Positions 54,530-63,515 of a stretch of DNA of 64,000 bases are shown in pieces. The notes below the pieces were generated by a model. The model ran no database searches. It saw only the letters and a program-made list of their open reading frames with translations, and was not told where the DNA came from. Source of the stretch: Pseudomonas sp. GM41(2012). GTDB taxonomy: Bacteria; Pseudomonadota; Gammaproteobacteria; Pseudomonadales; Pseudomonadaceae. Within the stretch, counting starts at the first letter, position 1. Each line of letters begins with the position of its first letter. Both the position numbers and the translations under genes were made by a program. Location: contig NZ_AKJN02000006.1 of NCBI RefSeq assembly GCF_000282315.2, forward strand, positions 558,001 through 622,000, given 5' to 3'.

Positions 54530-55012
54530 TTATTCCTGGACGGCTTTCTCGACCTTGCTCGACGCCGACCAGATCCGGTAGCGGACTTCGACGTCTTTGG
54601 GCACGTAGAGCACGATCGGAAGTTTGCTGTTGTAGCGCAGCATGAAACCGTCACCGACCACCGGCACGAAGTCCTTTTTGCTCTTGCCGTCCGGGCAGGC
54701 CATCTGTGTACTCATCGGGCCGATGACTTTTTCCAGTCGGTAGAACGGGTAGCCCCAGCCTTCGAGGTTTTTCTCCTCGAGAATGCCGCCCAGGCGTTGG
54801 CGATTACAGTCAACGGTCAGGGTTTTGCCGGCGAGAATTTCGACCTGGTAGCCGTCTTCTTGAGTCTGTGGGGCAAGGTGAATGACCTGGCGGGTGAAAC
54901 CGCTCTCGGGTTTGGGGAACGGCGCGACTTCTTCGAGTTTCGCGGCGTGCGCTACGCACGACAGCCCAGCAACTATTAGCCCAACGGTATTGATTTGGAT
55001 CAACGAACCCAT
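54530..55012 (-). CDS. eco: Ecotin, serine protease inhibitor
   Basis: 160-residue periplasmic inhibitor, ATG at 55012 after CAAGGAGGCATC. Signal sequence to about CVAHA, mature from [13 protein letters not shown]. Conserved ecotin parts are present: [70 protein letters not shown]. The disulfide cysteines are Cys69 and Cys106. In the reactive loop STQMACP, Gln103 stands at the place of P1 Met84 of E. coli ecotin. Protects against trypsin-, elastase-type host or competitor proteases. Confidence 0.92.
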   Translation of the reverse strand: MGSLIQINTVGLIVAGLSCVAHAAKLEEVAPFPKPESGFTRQVIHLAPQTQEDGYQVEILAGKTLTVDCNRQRLGGILEEKNLEGWGYPFYRLEKVIGPMSTQMACPDGKSKKDFVPVVGDGFMLRYNSKLPIVLYVPKDVEVRYRIWSASSKVEKAVQE

Positions 55013-55318
55013 GATGCCTCCTTGCGTGCGTGTGGGGTTGGCGGATAGTGATTTGACTGGCCGCATTCTTACTGGCGTCGTCGGCCAATGCAAACTTGTC
55101 GCGGGATGTATGCAGATTGCAGGGGCACCACAACGCCTTTCTTGCAGATTGCATGAGGCTATTTAGCAGTCGTTTGGCTAAATCGTTGATTTGCCGATGA
55201 GCTGCAGTGCGAAATTCCAGGCATGTTTTATGCTCTAGCTGGTCTTGAGCTGACCGGGGATTTCATTGCGTCAGTATCGATCGTTGATTGGCAGTCTCAC
55301 ATTAAGGAGAGGGTCGCC
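55013..55318. other. Intergenic region between ecotin and DUF1652 genes
   Basis: 306 bases, divergent promoters. It contains one short dyad (ATTTAGC ... GCTAAAT, 55161-55183) and the ribosome site AAGGAGAGGG before the DUF1652 ATG. No gene found. Confidence 0.4.
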
Positions 55319-55588
55319 ATGTTTCTTTCTGCCTTGGAGCTCCGCAATATCATTGAAAGCAGTTTTTTGCCGAAACGTTGTCAATGCACGCTGTCGCCGG
55401 ACCTGTCGATGACCGTCAAGGTGTATTCCGATCGTGAAACCGATCACCTCGATCTAATAAAAACAGGAATAAATGCCAAACGGCTAAATGGTTGTAGAGA
55501 AATCAATGACCTGATCGCTGGACTGCGCTCTGACATGCAGCACCAGACCGTTGCCCAGACGCTGCATCCAGACAGAAAAGCGCTTTAA
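55319..55588 (+). CDS. DUF1652 family protein
   Basis: 89-residue protein, ATG at 55319 after AAGGAGAGGGTCGCC. The DUF1652 pattern is clear: LSALELRNIIESSFLPKRCQ CTLSPDLSMTVKV ... INDLIAGLRSDM. Family found almost only in Pseudomonas, function unknown. The stop overlaps the 3' end of the convergent membrane-protein gene by four bases. Confidence 0.85.
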   Translation: MFLSALELRNIIESSFLPKRCQCTLSPDLSMTVKVYSDRETDHLDLIKTGINAKRLNGCREINDLIAGLRSDMQHQTVAQTLHPDRKAL

Positions 55589-55980
55589 CCCACGGTTTCG
55601 AGCTCCATCGACACGCGCTTGGTCTGGAGAAACGCCAGGCCCAGCGCCAGTTCGACCACCACCGCAAGCAAAATGCCCGGACCGGCATGGCCATTGAGCC
55701 ATTCACCGAAGCCCAATGCTGCCAGTCCCCAGCAGCCGACCATGAAACCATTGCTCAGTGCATGGCGGGTGGTCGAAGGCGACTCGTTTCGAACCAGATA
55801 AAACATCACACCCAATGCCGCGAACAGCATTGCACTGCGCCGCGCGACAACGCCCACCGTCAACGAGTATTCAAGACCCCAGATTGACAGTAACCAGTCG
55901 GGCATCAAACCCTAGACCAAGGCCAGCAGAAAACACAGCGCGGCGGTAAAAGTCGACAAGGCACGAAACGATAACTGCAT
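55585..55980 (-). pseudogene. Small membrane protein gene interrupted by an in-frame amber codon
   Basis: Reading from an ATG at 55980 with a strong AAGGATTCGCC site gives MQLSFRALSTFTAALCFLLA LV, then TAG at 55914-55912, then the same frame continues GLMPDWLLSIWGLEYSLTVG V... to the stop at 55585. The stop is a single base from TGG (Trp). The remaining 106 residues from the ATG at 55905 still encode several membrane segments but would begin with no good ribosome site. Either a recent inactivation, a restart, or a sequencing error. Intact length would be about 131 residues. Confidence 0.65.
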
Positions 55981-56072
55981 GGCGAATCCTTGCGGCAGTG
56001 GGGGGAGGCGCTAGAGCATAGCGCCAGAACCCCTCACAGGAATACCGCAAAGCGTTGAATCAGACCTTTCCG

Positions 56073-56342
56073 TCAGTTTTGATAACTGCAAGCGTCAGAA
56101 AGTTTACGGTAGGAGATTTCCGCAGGTTTGCCCGAGGCGCTATCGATGTACTTCATGTCGGCTGTGACCACTTTGCAGTCCAGCGTCGACGGTTCGGTCA
56201 AGGTAATGACCTTGCCCACGTGCAGCGGCATACCGTAGTGGTATGGCACCGCCTGGGAGCTCGAAGTGTCATTGGCCTGGGCCAGACCGGCAAACGCGGT
56301 GCAGGCGAGGGCGGTGGTGATCAGCAAGGTGCGCATGTTCAT
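56073..56342 (-). CDS. DUF2790 family exported protein
   Basis: 89-residue periplasmic protein from the ATG at 56342 (CCGGAG site). Signal peptide MNMRTLLITTALACTAFAGL AQA; mature part with PYHYGMPLHVGKVITLTEP and CKVVTADMKYIDSASGKPAEISYRKLSDAC typical of DUF2790, a Pseudomonas-specific family. Two Cys may form a disulfide. Function unknown. Confidence 0.85.
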   Translation of the reverse strand: MNMRTLLITTALACTAFAGLAQANDTSSSQAVPYHYGMPLHVGKVITLTEPSTLDCKVVTADMKYIDSASGKPAEISYRKLSDACSYQN

Positions 56343-56851
56343 GAACGATCTCCGGTGCGGGAGGGAAGTCAGCTCGACGTATTGGCGTCGAACCTGCCGC
56401 ACTGGGCGTCAGAGAACTCTGAGGGCGTGCGGTCCAGTAAAGTTTTGGACCGCGGGGTTAAGCGATGGTTAACCCGACTGAATGCCGCCTGTCGTGAGGA
56501 GGTTTCTGACAGAGGTTTCATGTAGGTAAAAAAACTAGGGGGAGCTTCGGCGAGGTCCTACACGCTTGGACTCTTTGTCGTCTTTCGTCGGCGAGGTGCC
56601 AGCGTTTACTGTTTGACCTCGCTGCAAAATCAGCGAGCAGGTTTGGTCACCTGATGCCATCACACATATGTGTGCCATCATTCGCGCTGCGAACATCTAT
56701 GTTCTCGTAGTGCGTTGCAATGGCGGCTGTGTGCTGGACGCCTTCGGGCGAACCGATTTGATGGTGTCGGTTGACCAAGCCTGCACACAGTCCGCCTCCC
56801 ATCGTTTGGTCACGGTACTGGCGGTTATTTACTAATCATCGAGTAATTACC
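56343..56851. other. Intergenic region with a perfect 14-base palindrome
   Basis: 509 bases without a convincing gene. CACACATATGTGTG (56661-56674) is a perfect palindrome 178 bases before the next start. A GAACATCTATGTTC dyad follows at about 56693-56706. Both could be regulator sites; nothing else stands out. Confidence 0.45.
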
Positions 56852-57148
56852 ATGCCAACGCTAAATCCATTCCCCGATCGCTATCGCTCAATCAAAAGCA
56901 GCGTTACCGAGACAAGCCCAATGGTCATCGACACCGAGGCCAATCCCCAAGACATTCTCGAAGCCGCTTTGCAGCGTGTCCGAGCCGCCAGCCAGTTACT
57001 TGAAACGCTCCATTGCCAATGCTTCAAGAACGGTGATGTTCAAGATATTCCACACATTACTCACGCGCTTTATCTGCTGACGCAGGATGGGTGCGATTTG
57101 CTGGTGGTTGCGCAGCAGCAGATGATGGGGTGGAAGGCGCCGGCCTGA
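56852..57148 (+). CDS. Small protein of unknown function
   Basis: 98-residue soluble protein from the ATG at 56852 (weak ribosome site GAGTAATTACC). The helical part ILEAALQRVRAASQLLETLH and ALYLLTQDGCDLLVVAQQQM resembles short Pseudomonas proteins often found alone in accessory positions. I cannot name the family with confidence. Confidence 0.6.
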   Translation: MPTLNPFPDRYRSIKSSVTETSPMVIDTEANPQDILEAALQRVRAASQLLETLHCQCFKNGDVQDIPHITHALYLLTQDGCDLLVVAQQQMMGWKAPA

Positions 57149-57285
57149 CGCTATGCGGTAAGGATGGGAAGCAGGAGATACGGTTTATATTGATCGTTGC
57201 GAATCAATTCCTCCGTTTACTGCTTCCAATTCTTAGGCGAGGGTTGAGTACTCACTGGACCTCGTAGGTGAGGTTCCAAAAAATA

Positions 57286-58260
57286 CTAGCGGCTCAGCTT
57301 GTCTGGGAAAAAAGATAAGGGCGGATGAGTGGCCTTCCAGTTTTTTGCAAATTCGTTAGCTTCTTTTATTTGCTTGGGTGTCATTTTGGCCGCTATTTCA
57401 GGTAGTTTTTCTTCAAGGTAAACCTGAGCGCTGCCTCCGCCATCAAGTTCCTTCAAAAGGGACACCAGTCCGTAACCTTTCACCAGGTCTAAAGGGTAAC
57501 CGACCCTGTCAGGAGTGTGAGTCAAATAGGCGCCATAGGTACTTACAGCATTCTGTTCTCCAGTTTTTGCCACCTCTTCCAGCCAATGACGGACCCCTGC
57601 CATGTCACCTTCTTTGTACAGGACCGCAACGTAAGCCATCATTGCTTTAGGGTAGCCTCCTTCAGAAGAAGCTTTTAGCCACTTGGCAATAGATTCTGAG
57701 CGCTTCCAAGGCAGTAGAAAAACCCCACTCCCTTCTTGCTCACCAATTGCCATCCAATATTGTGCAATGGCGTTACCGGCATTTGCGGACTTCTCTAACC
57801 AGTCTTGATCTATCGTAAGTTGATACATTATGAACATGGCTTCAGCGTCGCCTTGCTCGGCTTTCGGCTTGGCCAAACGCTGCGCTTCATTTAGCCATTC
57901 AATGGGCGCTTTTTTGCGAGTAGGGCAGTCCTGCGAGAGTTCGCATAGATTCTTTTCGCTGCGCCCAAGCTGAATCATTGCGTACAAATCATCTTGAGCA
58001 GCAGATGCCTCGTACCACTTCCGCGCTTCAGCATTCATGTAGTGATTTTTCTTTCTGAGGCATTCCCCCAGAAAATATTGTGCCTCGTGATCCCCTGCCT
58101 CAGCGGCGACTGTAAGGAAGGGGGCAGCAGAAACAGCTTTGTTTTGATTGTAGAGAATCAATCCTTGTTCTTTTGCTGCTTGTTGTTCCAAGGATGTTTG
58201 CGCGAATGCACTACTTGAAAGGGCAGTAATTAACAACGCGCATACTAAGTGGGTGCTCAT
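57286..58260 (-). CDS. Exported Sel1-repeat protein, paralogue 3
   Basis: 324-residue protein with signal peptide MSTHLVCALLITALSSSAFA and Sel1-like (TPR-related) helical repeats such as VAAEAGDHEAQYFLGECLRK, AQDDLYAMIQLGRSEKNLCE and AGNAIAQYWMAIGEQEGSG. C-terminal tail THPPLSFFPDKLSR is shared with both neighbours. Third of three tandem copies, 5 bases after the second. Exported Sel1 proteins encoded in tandem behind a large protein resemble immunity proteins of type VI secretion phospholipase effectors (Tli5 of P. aeruginosa); the role here is inference. Lower GC than the rest of the window. Confidence 0.8.
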   Translation of the reverse strand: MSTHLVCALLITALSSSAFAQTSLEQQAAKEQGLILYNQNKAVSAAPFLTVAAEAGDHEAQYFLGECLRKKNHYMNAEARKWYEASAAQDDLYAMIQLGRSEKNLCELSQDCPTRKKAPIEWLNEAQRLAKPKAEQGDAEAMFIMYQLTIDQDWLEKSANAGNAIAQYWMAIGEQEGSGVFLLPWKRSESIAKWLKASSEGGYPKAMMAYVAVLYKEGDMAGVRHWLEEVAKTGEQNAVSTYGAYLTHTPDRVGYPLDLVKGYGLVSLLKELDGGGSAQVYLEEKLPEIAAKMTPKQIKEANEFAKNWKATHPPLSFFPDKLSR

Positions 58261-58265
58261 TGAAG

Positions 58266-59240
58266 TTAGCGACTCAACTTGTCAGGAAAAAATGATAGGG
58301 GTGGATGGGTGGACTTCCATTTTTTTGCAAACTCCTTAGCTTCTATTATCTGTTCAGGTGTCATTTTTGCAGCGATTAGAGGAAGTTTGTATTCGACATT
58401 GACTTGCATTCCGCCGCCACCATCAAGCTCGGAGAGTAAATATACAAGTGCATAGCCCTTTATGATATCGAGCGGGAATCCATAGGTGTCGGGTTCATGC
58501 GCTATATCAGATCCGTATCCATAAACCGTATCCGCGTAACCGACCAGCGCTGCTTGTTCATTCCAATGCCGAAAACCTTCAACATCCCCACTTTCAAATA
58601 GTATTGCGGCGTATTCCATCATTGACTTTGGATAACCACCTTCGGCGGAAGCTTTAAACCATTTCGCCACGACCTCTCCACGTTTCCATGGCAGGAAAAA
58701 ACCTTCACCTTGTTGGTAACCTACCCCCATCCAGTATTGAGCAAGTGCGTTACCTGCCATGGCAGCCTTTTCAAGCCAGGCGTCGTCTAAAGTTAACTCG
58801 TACAATATATACATAGCCTCCGCATCACCCTGAATTGCTTTGGGCATGGCTATATTTTTAGCTTGATTCAACCACTCAATGGGTTTTTTTTGATCAGGAG
58901 GGCAATCATTTGAAAACGTACATAGATCTTTTTCGCTACGCCCAAGCTGAATCATGGCGTAAAGATCCCCTTGTGCGGCAGAGGCCTCATACCATTTTCG
59001 TGCTTCAGGATTCATATAATGATTTTTCCTCCTGAGCGATTCACCCAGATAATACTGTGCTTCGTGATCGCCGGCTTCCGCAGCAATGGTCAGGAAGGGG
59101 GTGGCAGAAACAGATTTGTATTGATTGTAGAAAGTTATCCCTTGCGTTTTTGCTGATAGCTGTTCCGAGGAAAGTTCGGCGGACGCTGGATTTGCAAACG
59201 CAATAATCAACAGCGCGGTAAATAGACTTTTCTTTATCAA
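58266..59240 (-). CDS. Exported Sel1-repeat protein, paralogue 2
   Basis: 324-residue close relative of the flanking genes. Signal peptide MIKKSLFTALLIIAFANPAS A; repeats AAEAGDHEAQYYLGESLRRK, AQGDLYAMIQLGRSEKDLCT and AGNALAQYWMGVGYQQGEGF. Begins with TTG two bases after the stop of paralogue 1 and lacks a clear ribosome site, so it is probably translated by coupling. Same THPPLSFFPDKLSR tail. Confidence 0.8.
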   Translation of the reverse strand: MIKKSLFTALLIIAFANPASAELSSEQLSAKTQGITFYNQYKSVSATPFLTIAAEAGDHEAQYYLGESLRRKNHYMNPEARKWYEASAAQGDLYAMIQLGRSEKDLCTFSNDCPPDQKKPIEWLNQAKNIAMPKAIQGDAEAMYILYELTLDDAWLEKAAMAGNALAQYWMGVGYQQGEGFFLPWKRGEVVAKWFKASAEGGYPKSMMEYAAILFESGDVEGFRHWNEQAALVGYADTVYGYGSDIAHEPDTYGFPLDIIKGYALVYLLSELDGGGGMQVNVEYKLPLIAAKMTPEQIIEAKEFAKKWKSTHPPLSFFPDKLSR

Positions 59241-59242
59241 CG

Positions 59243-60223
59243 TTAACGGCTCAATTTTTCCGGGAAAAACGACAGAGGGGGATGAGTGGCCTTCCAGCTC
59301 TTTGCAAAATCGTTAGCTTCTGAAATTTCATCTGGTGTCATTTTTTCGGCAATTTCCGGAAGGGTTTCATTTACGTAAACCTGTACATCTCCGCCACCGT
59401 CAAGTTCAGATAGTAGCGAGGTCAACGCATAACCTTTAACCCTATCTAATGGGAAGTCGTAAAGCGATGGTGAATGGGCTGAGTATGCGCCGTAACTGCT
59501 AACGCCTGACTCGTACCCTTTATTAGCTGCTTCGACAATCCAATGGCGAGCGACTGTTAAATCACCTTGGTCTTCATAAATAAACGCAGCGTATTCCATC
59601 ATTGCAGGGGGGTATCCTCCTTCTGCAGATAGTTTCAGCCAATTTCCAATTGCCTCATGCCGCTTCCACGGCAAGAAGAAACCGTCTCCTTGCCTAGTTC
59701 CAATTGCCATCCAGTATTGAGCTAATGCATATCCAGAATTTGCAGATTTCTCCAGCCATTCATCCTTAAGCGTTAGTTCATACATTAAGTACATCGCTTC
59801 GGGATCACCACTTTCAGCAACTGGTTTCGTCAAATCTAGCGCGCCTTTCAACCATTGCGCCGGTGTTTTTGTACTTTCAGGACAGTTGCCCATGTTGACG
59901 CAGAGATTATCATCACTTCGTCCGAGCTGTATCATCGCATAAACGTTATTTTGGTTTGCTGATTCCTCGTACCACTTTTGAGCGTCCTCGGTCATGTAGC
60001 GTTTTGTATTTCTAATTGATTCAGCTAAATAGTACTGGGATTCCGCATCCCCACCTGTTGCGGCTATCGTCAAATACTGTATTGCAGGCGCCATCTTGTA
60101 CTGATTGTAAAGAACTATTCCCGTTTGCTTGGCTGCATTCAATTCAGCTGTAGGTTTTGCAAACAATTGGCAAGAAAAAAGCAGCGAAAAAACTGCAGTA
60201 GCGAGTGTGAATTTTTGGCGCAT
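59243..60223 (-). CDS. Exported Sel1-repeat protein, paralogue 1
   Basis: 326-residue first copy of the trio, 16 bases after the large gene. Signal peptide MRQKFTLATAVFSLLFSCQL FA, cleaved before KPTAEL. Repeats IAATGGDAESQYYLAESIRN, NQNNVYAMIQLGRSDDNLCV, SGYALAQYWMAIGTRQGDGF and EGGYPPAMMEYAAFIYEDQG. It is more diverged from copies 2 and 3 than they are from each other by eye. Confidence 0.8.
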   Translation of the reverse strand: MRQKFTLATAVFSLLFSCQLFAKPTAELNAAKQTGIVLYNQYKMAPAIQYLTIAATGGDAESQYYLAESIRNTKRYMTEDAQKWYEESANQNNVYAMIQLGRSDDNLCVNMGNCPESTKTPAQWLKGALDLTKPVAESGDPEAMYLMYELTLKDEWLEKSANSGYALAQYWMAIGTRQGDGFFLPWKRHEAIGNWLKLSAEGGYPPAMMEYAAFIYEDQGDLTVARHWIVEAANKGYESGVSSYGAYSAHSPSLYDFPLDRVKGYALTSLLSELDGGGDVQVYVNETLPEIAEKMTPDEISEANDFAKSWKATHPPLSFFPEKLSR

Positions 60224-60239
60224 GTGTTGTCCTCAGTTT

Positions 60240-63200
60240 CTACTGGTCTGGAGCAATGTACTTGGCTTTGCCAGCGGGTATATATGTTCGGCCATAAAAT
60301 TGACTGCGCTGGCAGTAATTATCACTATTTGAGCCTAATAATTTCACATGTTGAGCATATCGAGTACGCATTTGATCGTTTCTTGGGTTGGCAAGTCTTA
60401 GAACAGCGTCTGACATAAAGTTATCAAGCGCCAGCCGATTTTCGCAATAAAATTGCCTTTCATTCGCTGGCTTTAATCCAAAGCGATTCATGCGCATGCA
60501 GATCTCCTCAAACTGGCTCTGGGCTTTATCGACGGTATTCTGTTTTTTTGCGTTATCTAATATCCATCTAAGAATACGCTCAATAGCTTTTTGTTGTATC
60601 AAGTGCGCTTGGCTTTTGTCGTATTTGCGTTCTGCTTTCGCTGTATCGCCCGATGAATTGGTGCTGCTAATACTGAATTCGTCTGCAGGGCTAATTAAAG
60701 TCATTAATAGCGGGCCCAAAGCACCCGGAATCGCGTTAACGCACCATTCCTCCAATTCTGCTTGGTTCGCATAATAAATAATAGTATCTGCAATCGGCCC
60801 TCCCTTGCCGGTAGCGGTCAAACTCTCATAAAGGGCCATGACTGCATCCACTCCCATGATATAGACCATAGGGATATCAAAGCCGCAAATGGCCAAGGCA
60901 TTTAGCTTGGACATGTAATCGTTTGTATTTTTATCGATGGAAAAGAAAGGATTTTGATTGTTTTTATAAAGCTCGCGGCGGAACAAGTTGATCAACTCTG
61001 TCACTGCGTCGTAACCCACTTCGAACTTGAAAGCGCCACCCACCCCAGGGCCGGCTACCAACGAAGCCTTCAGTACCAAAATCAACCGGCCGTCATGCAA
61101 CGAAATACTCGCTTCGCCCTTTGCCCCCAAACCTGCGGCCACATTTAGTTCGGCGGTCAAACGAGCGAGGCTGAACCACTCGTTGGTCTTCATCGAGTCT
61201 TTGGACCCCGATGTGGGTGCCCGTTGTAGCATGGCGACTTCGGAGGGCGGGGCCCAGTTCAAGGCGCCGGTCACCATGATTCCCGATTGCAAACCGGCGA
61301 ATAAATTGAAGGCGGCTTTGCCTCCATTCTGCACTTGCAGGTTTGTATTGACTCCCTTGATTTGATCGCTGGTTTCAGTGTGGACGAAATCGCGTTTGTC
61401 TCCGGTCCGTACCACGGGTTCTGGCGGAGCCAAATGGAATCCCGCGTTGCCGACGTCCAGCGCTATCTCGGAGGAAAGCAGCAGCGAGGCGCCGGCATAG
61501 CCCCAGGCCTTGGCGCCGAGATACAACGAAAACCGGCCCAGATTGAGTGTTTGTTGGACGCTATTACCGTCCAGATAGGTAAACGTGATTTCTTTGGCTT
61601 TGCTGCGTTCAGGCAGATCGACTTTAAACAGTTCGACTTCACCACGGGCGAGGTCGACGCCGAATGACGCTTTGGCCGAGGCTTTAAATCCTTCCGCCAG
61701 GCTAAAAGCGGGGCCTTCGACTTTTGTTGACCCGTGAATGATCTCAGTGGATGACGACGTCAGGCAGCGAACCAGTTGCGCTTGGGGGCTGATATCAAAA
61801 ATGCGAAAGGTCTTGCGCACGTTGTCTTTGAACAACACCTGTTGCAGGCGTACTCCCCATTCCTTGCGGCTGCCGGCACTATCAAGGGCAGTGACTTTGT
61901 AATTCTTGGTTTGCAAAAAGGTGTAAAACTTTTCGATCTCGAACCAGCCTTCGGGGGAAAACCAGTCGCTTTCCTGGTCCTTGATCCGCAGAGCGCCTTC
62001 CTGTTCGAGCCATTGGCCGAACAAATTCAGTTCACTGTCGGTGGCGGCTTTGCCTGTGCTGTTACCTGGGCGCTTGGTCAAGTCTTTGACTTTGGCGCCG
62101 ACCTTTTTCCAGTCGTTCTTGACGGTGGCTTGAAGTCTTGGAAGCGAATACATGCTCAGGTAAGTCAACGGTTTCTTGAGGTCATCCAGCATGCTCATTT
62201 CATGAAGCGGAAAACCATCCTTGACCAGCCGATCCATCGGCTTGGCCTGGAACTGCTCGGGCTCCCACAACAGATGCCGACGAACAGGTGCGGTTTCCAT
62301 GTTTTTCTCGGCCTGCAGTCGTAACTTTTCTTTATCTGCCTGCAGGCGATCCCATTCGGCGCGCTCGAGGGAAACTAGGTTGGCCGGCGCTTTGGCCTGC
62401 CGGCCGCTTGCTTCGATCCAGCCTTTATATTTTTTGCTAAGGCGTTCGTTGACCTCTGTCTGCTTTTTCTCAAGCGCCAGGTATTGTTTGAACAGGTCTA
62501 CGCCGCCTTCGACCGAAGCACCGTTCGCGGGAATCAGGGCGAATTCGGGTAAGGCAATTCCGTATTGAGCAACACTGGTAATGGACTCAAGGTAAGCAAC
62601 ATAGATCGCTTTTCTTTTTAAACGCTGTGCTTCCTGATCGCGCACGTACGTACAAAGAGGGAGTTGGTTATTCGCCCCGCAAGTCGCGACCTCGTCTAGT
62701 CGCTTTTTGTCTTGAGCCAGCAGCGGCGCGAGTTCAGCCGAGCCTAATGTGGCCAGGTCTTTTTCTTTAAGTAAGGTTTCTCGAGCTTTGAGGTATTTCT
62801 GAACGCCCTCGCGCGCTGCAATGGATTCAGGGGAGTACAGACCTCCACTTTCGTAGGCGTAACCCTTTTCTTTAGCAGCGACGATGGCCGTGCGCTTCAA
62901 CTTTTGCCATTCAGCATGAACGCCGTGCACCCGCGTTGCGTCTTGTTGCGCTGCCATCCACTCGGACTTTTTGATGTCATCTTGTTCAAGTCGGGATAGA
63001 GGCGTCGAGGGCGCCGGAGCCGGTGGCGCTGCAGCCTTTCTCTGTTGCTGCGCCTCCAGCAACGTGGCATCCAGGTCACTGATGCTTGGGTATTGCGCTT
63101 CAATCTCGAGCATTCGCGCTTGCTCTTCGCCCGCGAGAAAGTTGCCCAATTTGGGTTCGAGGAAGTATTCAAGCAACCCTGTGCTGTAGAGGCCTTTTTT

Positions 63201-63479
63201 GCGCTCTTCGGCAGACTTGCTTGAACTTACTTTTTGGTCCAGGTCATTGGCCGCTTCTTTAAGCGCCGAAGTCGTGCGTTCCGGCAGTAGCCAGAACGAT
63301 TCATTTTCGGTGTCATAAATCGCGCTGCCGTAGGTTGTTGAACACGGCGTTTTTACTTTGTCATGAGAGCCGGGCGTTTCATCAGGTGCATCGGGCTGCT
63401 CACCGAGATCCCGTGGCGGCTTCGCGCAGGTTTCTTCGGCTGTTGGTGCAGTAGGTACAGCACTGGTATTGGATTCCAT
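60240..63479 (-). CDS. Large protein of unknown function, candidate secreted effector
   Basis: 1079 residues from the ATG at 63479 (preceded by GGAAG; an ATG at 63491 is also in frame). No signal peptide. Residues about 60-410 are Lys/Glu/Ala-rich and helical, likely coiled coil (RMLEIEAQYPSISDLDATLL EAQQQRKAA; KLRLQAEKNMETAPVRRHL). The middle is mixed alpha/beta (FRIFDISPQAQLVRCLTSSS). The last third contains Gly/Ala-rich moderately hydrophobic stretches (AKAWGYAGASLLLSSEIALD; FDIPMVYIMGVDAVMALYES) and ends in a Cys-containing tail. Not recognised as a known family. It is followed by three exported Sel1 proteins, an effector/immunity-like order. Confidence 0.6.
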   Translation of the reverse strand: MESNTSAVPTAPTAEETCAKPPRDLGEQPDAPDETPGSHDKVKTPCSTTYGSAIYDTENESFWLLPERTTSALKEAANDLDQKVSSSKSAEERKKGLYSTGLLEYFLEPKLGNFLAGEEQARMLEIEAQYPSISDLDATLLEAQQQRKAAAPPAPAPSTPLSRLEQDDIKKSEWMAAQQDATRVHGVHAEWQKLKRTAIVAAKEKGYAYESGGLYSPESIAAREGVQKYLKARETLLKEKDLATLGSAELAPLLAQDKKRLDEVATCGANNQLPLCTYVRDQEAQRLKRKAIYVAYLESITSVAQYGIALPEFALIPANGASVEGGVDLFKQYLALEKKQTEVNERLSKKYKGWIEASGRQAKAPANLVSLERAEWDRLQADKEKLRLQAEKNMETAPVRRHLLWEPEQFQAKPMDRLVKDGFPLHEMSMLDDLKKPLTYLSMYSLPRLQATVKNDWKKVGAKVKDLTKRPGNSTGKAATDSELNLFGQWLEQEGALRIKDQESDWFSPEGWFEIEKFYTFLQTKNYKVTALDSAGSRKEWGVRLQQVLFKDNVRKTFRIFDISPQAQLVRCLTSSSTEIIHGSTKVEGPAFSLAEGFKASAKASFGVDLARGEVELFKVDLPERSKAKEITFTYLDGNSVQQTLNLGRFSLYLGAKAWGYAGASLLLSSEIALDVGNAGFHLAPPEPVVRTGDKRDFVHTETSDQIKGVNTNLQVQNGGKAAFNLFAGLQSGIMVTGALNWAPPSEVAMLQRAPTSGSKDSMKTNEWFSLARLTAELNVAAGLGAKGEASISLHDGRLILVLKASLVAGPGVGGAFKFEVGYDAVTELINLFRRELYKNNQNPFFSIDKNTNDYMSKLNALAICGFDIPMVYIMGVDAVMALYESLTATGKGGPIADTIIYYANQAELEEWCVNAIPGALGPLLMTLISPADEFSISSTNSSGDTAKAERKYDKSQAHLIQQKAIERILRWILDNAKKQNTVDKAQSQFEEICMRMNRFGLKPANERQFYCENRLALDNFMSDAVLRLANPRNDQMRTRYAQHVKLLGSNSDNYCQRSQFYGRTYIPAGKAKYIAPDQ

Positions 63480-63515
63480 AAATGCTTCCATTCATTCGTT
63501 ACGCGGACGGGTTCA

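Noticed and set aside
55161..55183. Dyad ATTTAGC/GCTAAAT as a terminator
   Set aside because: Short AT-rich stem without a U run; not convincing.
60240..63479. Assignment of the large protein as a VasX/BTH_I2691-type effector or a Tle phospholipase
   Set aside because: I see neither the N-terminal Cys-Pro signature of VasX-type proteins nor HKD or GxSxG phospholipase motifs, so only a context-based suggestion is made.
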